Assembly: GCA_030672255.1 (NCBI GenBank)
Contig: DAOVGU010000259.1
Span: 1-6,814 of the forward strand
Direction: 5' to 3'
From: a bacterium
GTDB taxonomy: Bacteria; Ratteibacteria; UBA8468
DNA length: 6,814 bases
The notes under the pieces are model-generated. The model searched no databases. It had not been told where the DNA came from and saw only the letters and a program-made list of their open reading frames with translations. Below, in pieces: positions 1 through 4,647 of the stretch (the stretch's first letter is position 1; each line of letters opens with the position of its first letter). The translations under genes were made by a program, and so were the position numbers.

Positions 1-110
1 AGATTGTAGATATTAACTTTGACAAGACCTTTCTCTTTAGCCCGTTTAATAATGCTTAATTCTAAAGGAATAAAAATTTCGGGAAAAATTGTCAGGATAT
101 CAATTAACAT
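1..110 (-). CDS. trmD: TrmD, tRNA (guanine-37-N1)-methyltransferase, N-terminal part
   Basis: This is the start of a gene running off the left edge: 36 complete codons from ATG 108-110. The sequence begins MLIDILTIFPEIF and continues SIIKRAKEKGLVKVNIYN, which matches the conserved TrmD opening (M-IDILT-FPE-F, then S-I-KRA-EKGL, then N). TrmD uses SAM to make m1G37 in tRNAs that read CNN and some other codons, preventing +1 frameshifting. The short length reflects only the window edge. The ATG overlaps the last codons of rpsP by 11 nt, so translation is probably coupled to S16. Confidence rests on the rpsP-trmD gene order as well as the motif match. Confidence 0.92.
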   Translation of the reverse strand, partial: MLIDILTIFPEIFIPLELSIIKRAKEKGLVKVNIYN

Positions 111-345
111 CTATTTTTTCTTTGCGCAGAAGATTTTTTACCGTTTCCGTTGGTTGAGCACCCTCCTCCAACCAGTAGGTAACTCGTTCCTTGTTAATCT
201 TTATAACTTTGGGATTACTTCTATTGTCATAAGAGCCAATGGTCTCAATAACGTCCCCCAGACCATCCTTACGTCTGTCGACTACAATAATTCTATAGAG
301 TGGCTTTTTCTTTGCCCCAACTCTTCTTAATCTAATTCTTACCAT
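100..345 (-). CDS. rpsP: 30S ribosomal protein S16
   Basis: The complete 81-residue S16 has the diagnostic start MVRIRLRRVGAKKKPLYRI, then VVDRRKDGLGDVIETIGSYD, and the W-L--GAQPTETV motif (YWLEEGAQPTETVKNLL) near its end. S16 binds 16S rRNA in the body of the small subunit and is needed early in its assembly. The ATG at 343-345 has a strong AAGGAG site 5 nt upstream. Its TGA (100-102) lies inside the start of trmD, an 11-nt overlap in another frame. In many bacteria rpsP is followed by a KH-domain gene and rimM before trmD; here both are absent from this position and trmD follows directly. Confidence 0.98.
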   Translation of the reverse strand: MVRIRLRRVGAKKKPLYRIIVVDRRKDGLGDVIETIGSYDNRSNPKVIKINKERVTYWLEEGAQPTETVKNLLRKEKIDVN

Positions 346-350
346 AATTT

Positions 351-356
351 CTCCTT
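351..356 (-). promoter_or_regulatory. Ribosome binding site of rpsP
   Basis: AAGGAG on the minus strand sits 5 nt before the rpsP ATG and overlaps the murA stop codon (TAA at 355-357), so termination on murA and initiation on rpsP are adjacent. Confidence 0.85.
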
Positions 357-1617
357 AGTTAATTCTCTTAATGTCTGCTCCCAACTCCGTTAACTTTTCC
401 ACCAATCTTTCGTAACCACGGTCAAGATGATAAACACGAGAAATCTCAGTTTCTCCTTTTGCCGCCAGAGCGGCCAAAACAAGAGCCGCACTTGCCCTGA
501 GGTCAGAAGCCATTACCTTTGTTCCGACAAAGGTTCTATCCCCTTTGACAATGGCACTGTCACCTTCTATCGTAATGTCTGCTCCCATCCGATTCAATTC
601 TCCGATATGCATAAAACGTTTGGGAAAAATCCGCTCGGTAATAACGGAGGTGCCTTGAGCAAGACACATCAAAGCCATAAATTGCGCCTGCATATCCGTA
701 GGAAAGCCCGGATAAGGCAAAGTGATAACATTAACAGATTTCAAAGACCCTCCAGAATTTTTGACAACAAGAGTGTTTCTCCTGATCTTTATCTCTCCTC
801 CGGATTCTTCTATTTTATCGATTACCGCCCCCAAATGGGAAGGACTTGCGCTATCAATTGAAACCTCACCCCTGGTAATTAGCCCAGCCACCAAATAGGT
901 TCCGGCCTCAATCCTATCAGGAATTATCCTATAGGTTCTCCCCTTCAGCCTTTTTACCCCCTTAATTCTTAGGAGATGGGAGCCTGCTCCATCAATTTTT
1001 GCCCCCAGCCTGTTTAAGAAGTTTGCTAAATCAACAACCTCTGGTTCGCAGGCAGCAAATTCAATCAGAGTTTCTCCCTCGGCTAATGTAGCGGCCATCA
1101 TCAGATTAGCGGTGGCAAGAACACTGGAGCCAAAAGCACCTCCAAGAAAGATTCTTCTTCCCTTTAGTTTCTTAGCCTTAGCTTGGATATAGCCTTTTCT
1201 TATCTCAATTTTTGCTCCCAATTTTTCCAATCCCTTAAGATGCAAATCAATCGGCCGCGGACCAATAACACAACCACCGGGTAGGGAAACAACCGCTCTT
1301 TTGAAGCGGGCCAAGAGAGGACCTAAGATACAGATGGAGCCTCTCATCGTGCGTACTAAATCGTAAGGAGCAGTAAAATTTCTTATCGATTCTGTGGCTA
1401 TCTTTACCGATCCTCTCCCCCATTTTATCTTCGCCCCTAAAGAATCCAAGATCCTCAACATCGTCTCAGTGTCCTTTAAGAGGGGGAGGTTCTCAATAGT
1501 AGATGTCCCTTCCGCTAAAAGGGTAGCGGCCAAAATTGGCAGAGCGCTATTCTTCGAGCCAGAAATCTTTACCCTTCCCTTCAAAGGAACTCTACCCTCG
1601 ATAATAATTCTATCCAT
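355..1617 (-). CDS. murA: MurA, UDP-N-acetylglucosamine 1-carboxyvinyltransferase
   Basis: MurA transfers enolpyruvate from PEP to UDP-GlcNAc, the first committed step of peptidoglycan synthesis, in the cytoplasm. The 420-residue product has the normal family length. Key residues are visible: KISGSKNSALPILAAT with the K22-N23 pair, PGGCVIGPRPIDLHL with the catalytic loop cysteine (C116, equivalent to E. coli C115), FPTDMQAQF with the active-site aspartate, RFMHIGELNRMGADI, and DLRASAALVLAALAAKGE with the C-terminal arginine. Because the loop residue is Cys and not Asp, this is the type normally inactivated by fosfomycin. The ATG at 1615-1617 was chosen because MDRIIIEGRVPLKG aligns with family starts. 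An in-frame GTG at 1677 would add 20 residues encoded by the upstream hairpin island and is unlikely. The ribosome site is weak (GAG nine bases upstream), perhaps because the island displaced the original leader. The stop is 9 nt before rpsP. Confidence 0.97.
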   Translation of the reverse strand: MDRIIIEGRVPLKGRVKISGSKNSALPILAATLLAEGTSTIENLPLLKDTETMLRILDSLGAKIKWGRGSVKIATESIRNFTAPYDLVRTMRGSICILGPLLARFKRAVVSLPGGCVIGPRPIDLHLKGLEKLGAKIEIRKGYIQAKAKKLKGRRIFLGGAFGSSVLATANLMMAATLAEGETLIEFAACEPEVVDLANFLNRLGAKIDGAGSHLLRIKGVKRLKGRTYRIIPDRIEAGTYLVAGLITRGEVSIDSASPSHLGAVIDKIEESGGEIKIRRNTLVVKNSGGSLKSVNVITLPYPGFPTDMQAQFMALMCLAQGTSVITERIFPKRFMHIGELNRMGADITIEGDSAIVKGDRTFVGTKVMASDLRASAALVLAALAAKGETEISRVYHLDRGYERLVEKLTELGADIKRIN

Positions 1618-1651
1618 AATATGCTCGGAAGTTTCCTTCAGCGGCACGTTT

Positions 1652-1672
1652 GTTTGCCCCAGCGAGGCAAAC
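1652..1672. repeat. Hairpin in the island near murA
   Basis: gtttgcc (1652-1658) and ggcaaac (1666-1672) form a perfect 7-bp stem with a 7-base loop. The agcgagg at 1661-1667 is also the reverse complement of cctcgct at 1751-1757, so alternative pairings are possible. Confidence 0.65.
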
Positions 1673-1691
1673 TTCACTCTCGTTCCGTCCG

Positions 1692-1714
1692 GCCCGCCTC
1701 ACATCTCGGCGGGC
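1692..1714. repeat. GC-rich hairpin in the island
   Basis: gcccgcc (1692-1698) and ggcgggc (1708-1714) form a perfect 7-bp stem with a 9-base loop. Confidence 0.7.
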
Positions 1715-1750
1715 GTGCCAAACAGTGCTCCTTATTCGTCGCACTGGCAC
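1715..1750. repeat. Bulged hairpin in the island
   Basis: gtgcc (1715-1719) pairs with ggcac (1746-1750), and agtgc (1724-1728) pairs with gcact (1741-1745), leaving a one-sided 4-base bulge (aaac) and a 12-base loop. It starts on the base after the preceding hairpin ends, suggesting stacked stems. Confidence 0.65.
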
Positions 1751-1780
1751 CCTCGCTCGTCCTCTTTTTGTCTTTAACGT

Positions 1781-1800
1781 TCTCCCCACTTGTGGGGAGA
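1781..1800. repeat. Perfect inverted repeat (9-bp arms, 2-base centre)
   Basis: tctccccac and gtggggaga flank a central tt, so the 20 bases are perfectly palindromic apart from the centre. Neither strand has a T-run directly after it, so it is not a standard intrinsic terminator. It is part of the island between prmC and murA. Confidence 0.85.
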
Positions 1801-1848
1801 CACAGAGGGGCGTGAGTCGCTAACAAGGCACGCTTACAGGAAACTTCC

Positions 1849-1896
1849 TCCCATCAGTGTATTCAGTGGTTATTTGTCTGTGTTAATCTGTGGTTA
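1849..1896. repeat. Two degenerate tandem copies of a 24-bp intergenic repeat
   Basis: On the minus strand, 1896-1873 begins taaccacagattaacacaga and 1872-1849 begins taaccactgaatacactga. Both units are 24 bases and start with TAACCAC. The first TAA is the stop codon of prmC. From memory, A-rich repeats of this taaccac-gatt-acacaga kind turn up between genes in many environmental bacteria; a search would be needed to confirm that these belong to such a family. Confidence 0.65.
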
Positions 1897-2775
1897 CTTG
1901 TTTTTTATAATCGCTACTCTTTCGATACCCTGATAATCGGGGATAATATCTTTCAGAGAGAGCGATTTATTACTTTTCACTAAATTTTTAATTGCCACAG
2001 ATTGATTTATTCCCATCTCTAAAATAAGGTATCCGTCTTTTCCCAAAAATAGATGGGCTTTTTCAATAATCCTTCTAAAAAGATCAAGTCCATCCTCTCC
2101 ACCATCAAGAGCAATCTTAGGCTCAAATTTAATCTCTTCAGAAAGTGCTGCTAACCGATCCCTTGGAATATAGGGAGGAGAAGAGAGTATCAATTGAAAG
2201 GCAATCCTCTTCTTCTTTAAGGGTTCAAAACAGTCACCCTGGAGAAAATGAACTCTTTTTTCTCTAATTCTAAGTCGTTGAGAGTTTCTCTTGGCGACCG
2301 CTAAAGCGCTCTTTGAAATATCAATGGCATAAACTTCTGCCCTACTTAATTTTGCTAAAGAGAGAGCAATATTTCCACAACCGGTACCCAGATCTAAGAC
2401 TTTAACCCTTCCCTTAGCTTTCTTTAACTTTATTAATGCTGTCTCAATTAGGATTTCTGTTTCCGGCCGGGGAATAAAAACTTTTTTATTAACAACAAAA
2501 TCAAAGCCAAAAAAGTTTACCGAGTCTAATAAATATTGGAGAGGAACAAACCCTCCTCTCCTTTTCAAAAGATGTCTGTATGAGTTCCACTGCCAGGATT
2601 TCAGATGCTTTTTTTCATTGATGTAAAGAGTAAACCTCTCCTTCCCTATTAGATAAGCTAAAAGGGTTTCTGCATTGAGCCTGGGCTCGGCTATTCCCTT
2701 CCTCTTTAGAAAACTTATTCCAAACTTTATCGCATCACCAATTTCCCTCTGCTCAACTCTCTTTAACGGCAGCAT
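1894..2775 (-). CDS. prmC: PrmC, N5-glutamine methyltransferase for release factors (NPPY changed to SPPY)
   Basis: PrmC uses SAM to methylate the GGQ glutamine of RF1 and RF2. With the ATG at 2775 the protein is 293 residues, close to the usual 275-300. An N-terminal helical substrate-binding domain (GIAEPRLNAETLLAYLIG) is followed by FIPRPETE at 101-108, the SAM-binding motif LDLGTGCGNIAL at about 127-138, the acidic post-strand AIDIS, and then SSPPYIP (about 198-204). The tail DYQGIERVAI is also typical. The family signature here is normally NPPY; this protein has SPPY (199-202). A TTG at 2796 would add seven residues, but the ATG is preferred and already overlaps the DUF4870 gene by 23 nt. 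The TAA stop at 1894-1896 is also the first three bases of a tandem repeat. Chemistry is probably kept, since N/D/S-PP-Y/F/W is the wider methyltransferase pattern, but that is inference. Confidence 0.93.
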   Translation of the reverse strand: MLPLKRVEQREIGDAIKFGISFLKRKGIAEPRLNAETLLAYLIGKERFTLYINEKKHLKSWQWNSYRHLLKRRGGFVPLQYLLDSVNFFGFDFVVNKKVFIPRPETEILIETALIKLKKAKGRVKVLDLGTGCGNIALSLAKLSRAEVYAIDISKSALAVAKRNSQRLRIREKRVHFLQGDCFEPLKKKRIAFQLILSSPPYIPRDRLAALSEEIKFEPKIALDGGEDGLDLFRRIIEKAHLFLGKDGYLILEMGINQSVAIKNLVKSNKSLSLKDIIPDYQGIERVAIIKNK

Positions 2776-3133
2776 TCTTCTCGGCAATCTTCCCAATCCC
2801 GGGCAGCTTAAAGTAGATACCCTGAGATGCCTTAATCAGCAGGATAATCCAGAGAACAAACCCGAGTACAGAAAGCAACATCCCGATTATCCAACCGATG
2901 AGAGGAATCGCATAGAAGATAATCTGAAGCACAAAGATGGAAGCAAAGATGGAAGCAAAAAGAATGATCGACTGCATCGCATGGAAGCGGACAAACTTAT
3001 TTTTCTTCTCCACAATAAAGAAGATAATCCCGGTAACAAAACCAAGAACATAAGAAAGAGCCCCAGCCAATTCTGCTTTCATTCCACAACTGGTTGCTCC
3101 CAAATCAACTTTTTCCTTTTTCTTCTCCTCCAT
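2753..3133 (-). CDS. DUF4870 / Tic20-like small membrane protein
   Basis: The 126-residue protein has a charged N-terminus, three hydrophobic segments at about 21-41, 52-74 and 78-102, and a short hydrophilic tail. The sequence ALSYVLGFVTGIIFFIVEKK, followed by NKFVRFHAMQSI, is the signature of the DUF4870 (Tic20-like) family. Its function in bacteria is unknown, and the relation to the plastid import component Tic20 is only by fold. It starts at ATG 3131-3133, 9 nt after the RF1 stop, with a G-rich stretch (GGGGGTGA) covering the RF1 end as a possible ribosome site. Its end overlaps the start of prmC. Lying between prfA and prmC, a functionally linked pair, it is an unexpected passenger. Membrane segment 2 contains a short in-frame duplication (ASIF twice). 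Confidence 0.85.
   Translation of the reverse strand: MEEKKKEKVDLGATSCGMKAELAGALSYVLGFVTGIIFFIVEKKNKFVRFHAMQSIILFASIFASIFVLQIIFYAIPLIGWIIGMLLSVLGFVLWIILLIKASQGIYFKLPGIGKIAEKNAAVKES
2933..2956. repeat. Two tandem copies of a 12-bp unit inside the DUF4870 gene
   Basis: The 12-base unit aaagatggaagc occurs twice in perfect tandem. On the coding strand it reads as Ala-Ser-Ile-Phe twice within the second membrane segment. The repeat is in frame and the protein is otherwise intact, so it is a length variant and not a lesion. Confidence 0.85.
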
Positions 3134-3142
3134 TATTTCTTA

Positions 3143-3898
3143 TCACCCCCTTGCCAATTTTTTTCTTAAGGTTTTTATCAATGGTTCTAAATCCCCCGCG
3201 ATAATTTTATCCAATTTATGTAAGGAAAGATTAATTCTGTGGTCGGTAACGCGATTCTGAGGGAAATTATAGGTGCGAACCTTTTCACTTCGGTCACCCT
3301 TACCAATCTGCTCTTTTCTTTCCTGAGAGATCATTGTTCTTTTTTTCTCTTCTCTTTTTGCTTGCAGCCTTGTCCTTAAAACCACCAAGGCTCTCAGTTT
3401 ATTCTGAAGTTGACTTCTCTCATCCTGGCAACTGACAACCATCCCGGTAGGTAAGTGAGTAATTCTTACAGCAGAATAGGCGGTATTTACAGATTGGCCT
3501 CCATGACCGGAGGAGCAGAAGGTATCAATGCGGAGCTCCTTGGGGTTAATTTTAAATTCTCTTTCCTCAACCTCAGGAAAGACCGCCACAGTGGCAGCTG
3601 AGGTGTGAATCCGACCACTACTTTCCGTTTTAGGAATTCGTTGTACCCGATGGGTGCCAGCCTCATATTTAAACTGGCTGAAGGCCTCTTTTCCCTTAAC
3701 TAAAAAGATAATCTCCTTAAAACCTCCTTTTCCCGAAAAAGAGGTATTGAAAACCTCTAATTTATATCCTTTTTTCTCGCTGTACTTAGCATACATTCGG
3801 AAGAGATCCTTTCCAAATAGGGCCGCCTCCTCTCCGCCTACCCCTGCTCTAATCTCGATGATGGCATTACGGTTATCTCTATTATTTACTCTTTCCAT
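3143..3898 (-). CDS. prfA: Peptide chain release factor 1 lacking domain I
   Basis: The codon-recognition and catalytic parts of RF1 are intact: AGVGGEEAALFGKDLFRMY near the start, HRVQRIPKTESSGRIHTS with the P-x-T anticodon-like tripeptide (PKT, residues 89-91), and SSGHGGQSVN with the GGQ catalytic motif (133-135). The RF1 end region GDRSEKVRTYNFPQNRVTDHRI follows in two adjoining blocks. The PxT motif marks RF1 (UAG/UAA), not RF2 (SPF). Bacterial RF1 is about 355-360 residues; this one is 251 and starts near E. coli residue 104, so the whole helical domain I is missing. The frame is open upstream to a GTG at 4039, but that stretch is the L31 gene read out of frame and has no RF1 similarity. 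I therefore chose ATG 3896-3898; a GTG at 3920-3922 is possible. No good Shine-Dalgarno is visible. PrmC, encoded two genes downstream, is its expected modifier. Confidence 0.9.
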   Translation of the reverse strand: MERVNNRDNRNAIIEIRAGVGGEEAALFGKDLFRMYAKYSEKKGYKLEVFNTSFSGKGGFKEIIFLVKGKEAFSQFKYEAGTHRVQRIPKTESSGRIHTSAATVAVFPEVEEREFKINPKELRIDTFCSSGHGGQSVNTAYSAVRITHLPTGMVVSCQDERSQLQNKLRALVVLRTRLQAKREEKKRTMISQERKEQIGKGDRSEKVRTYNFPQNRVTDHRINLSLHKLDKIIAGDLEPLIKTLRKKLARG

Positions 3899-4085
3899 AC
3901 TTTTTTCTAAATTTTTCCACACGACCGGCGCTATCAACAAACTTCTCCTTTCCGGTAAAAAATGGATGGCAGGCGGAGCAAATCTCCACCTTAATATTCT
4001 GCTTTGTTGATCGGGTATGAATGAGATTACCGCAGGCACAGGTAATCGTTGTCTCTCTGTAATCAGGATGAATCCCCTTCTTCAT
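3882..4085 (-). CDS. rpmE: 50S ribosomal protein L31, zinc-binding type
   Basis: The complete 67-residue L31 begins with the characteristic MKKGIHPDY. It carries the four zinc-ligand cysteines as CAC (C16, C18) and CSAC (C36, C39), followed by HPFFTGKEKFVD and a basic tail. This is the C+ (zinc-containing) type, as opposed to the cysteine-less paralogue many bacteria induce in zinc shortage. L31 sits at the central protuberance and helps bridge the two ribosomal subunits. The ATG follows the upstream gerM-like stop by one base with no strong Shine-Dalgarno, so it probably depends on coupling. Its last codons overlap the likely prfA start by 17 nt. The rpmE-prfA-prmC order is a common bacterial arrangement, here retained with one gene inserted. 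Confidence 0.97.
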   Translation of the reverse strand: MKKGIHPDYRETTITCACGNLIHTRSTKQNIKVEICSACHPFFTGKEKFVDSAGRVEKFRKKYGKSK

Positions 4086-4086
4086 T

Positions 4087-4620
4087 TTAATAGACGATGG
4101 ATAAATCTTCTCGCCCTAAAGGTTTTTCCACTTCGGTAATTCCTTCACCAGAAAAGACTTTTACCTCCTTCCCATTGATAAGGAAACATACCTTTTCTAT
4201 CTCCGGGAATTGGGTTGCGGTATAAACTATCTCGCGGAGTCTTCCCTCCATACTACCTGTACCACCTCCAGATTCTATGGCTTCAGAAAAATCAAGATAG
4301 GCAATGCTGCCCTTTATCTCCATATCAAGCAATTCTGTGGTCAGAGGAATGTTGGAAGAGAGTCCACGGTTTTTCTCCTCTGAAGTGGGACCAGCAAACA
4401 ATAGCTTTAAGGTTTCCCCTAAGGGAAGTTTTTTCCTTGTCTCAATCTGCCGGGATACCGGCTGAAGATAAAATGTCCCTTTCTGGTAGGCAGAAAAGTA
4501 AAGATTGACTGTCCTTTTCTGGGGAGGAAATAATCCCTTCTGGAAAACCAAAAGAATTCCCAGAAGGATGATCAATAAAAGAAAACCGCTAATAACTATC
4601 GTCTTTTCTCCCCTGCTCAT
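4087..4620 (-). CDS. GerMN domain protein, membrane-anchored
   Basis: The 177-residue protein has an N-terminal membrane anchor at about residues 8-26, preceded by a charged MSRGEK start, and then a single GerMN domain at about 38-160. Domain signatures seen are VNLYFS, LLFAGPTSEEKNRGLSS (the family's typical L-GPT-EE---GL pattern), AYLDFS near 108-112 and TATQFPEIEKVCFLINGKEV at 134-153. GerMN domains occur in GerM and LpqB of Gram-positives and in many envelope-associated proteins elsewhere. The molecular role is poorly defined and is thought to involve the cell wall or binding. No lipobox cysteine follows the hydrophobic stretch, so it is a signal anchor and not a lipoprotein. It starts 27 nt after the DUF1015 stop. 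Its TAA is separated from the ATG of rpmE by a single base, so the two are probably co-translated. Confidence 0.85.
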   Translation of the reverse strand: MSRGEKTIVISGFLLLIILLGILLVFQKGLFPPQKRTVNLYFSAYQKGTFYLQPVSRQIETRKKLPLGETLKLLFAGPTSEEKNRGLSSNIPLTTELLDMEIKGSIAYLDFSEAIESGGGTGSMEGRLREIVYTATQFPEIEKVCFLINGKEVKVFSGEGITEVEKPLGREDLSIVY

Positions 4621-4647
4621 GGTTTTATTCTATCCTATTTTCTTCAA

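Larger units (their letters stand above)
1627..1848. mobile_element. MITE-like, hairpin-rich island with terminal inverted repeats
   Basis: The 222-bp non-coding island between prmC and murA begins with ggaagtttcct (1627-1637) and ends with its exact reverse complement (1838-1848). After an offset of 2 and 3 bases, agcg (1640-1643) and cgct (1831-1834) extend the pairing to 15 bp. By hand count positions 1641-1820 are about 60% G+C, well above the AT-rich genes on both sides. Inside are at least four hairpins (1652-1672, 1692-1714, 1715-1750, 1781-1800). It encodes no recognisable protein and has no obvious target-site duplication. Small size, terminal repeats, deviant composition and lack of coding capacity suggest a non-autonomous element; a structured RNA leading into murA is the main alternative. 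Confidence 0.5.

Noticed and set aside
19..53. Plus-strand sigma-70 promoter (TTGACA at 19-24 with TTTAAT at 45-50)
   Set aside because: Spacing is 20 bases, it lies within the trmD coding region, and there is no gene on the plus strand to serve.
427..861. Plus-strand open frames such as those at 427-861, 1394-1815, 2675-3169 and 3654-4010
   Set aside because: They lie opposite well-supported minus-strand genes or across the island, have low-complexity or meaningless products and no family motifs.
1618..1677. GTG start for murA at 1677 adding 20 residues
   Set aside because: The added residues come from the hairpin island and do not match MurA N-termini; the ATG at 1617 aligns exactly with family starts.
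1781..1800. Intrinsic terminator between prmC and murA
   Set aside because: The perfect hairpin is present, but no T-run follows it on either strand.
1811..1835. Integron attC-like core (gctaacaaggc)
   Set aside because: The matching complementary core box and the expected attC arm layout are not found, and no integrase or cassette is near.
2776..2796. TTG start for prmC at 2796
   Set aside because: It would only add seven basic residues overlapping the DUF4870 gene; the ATG at 2775 is the better start codon and gives the normal length.
3899..4039. Upstream extension of the RF1 frame to a GTG at 4039 (47 extra residues)
   Set aside because: The stretch is the intact L31 gene read in another frame and has no RF1 domain I similarity.
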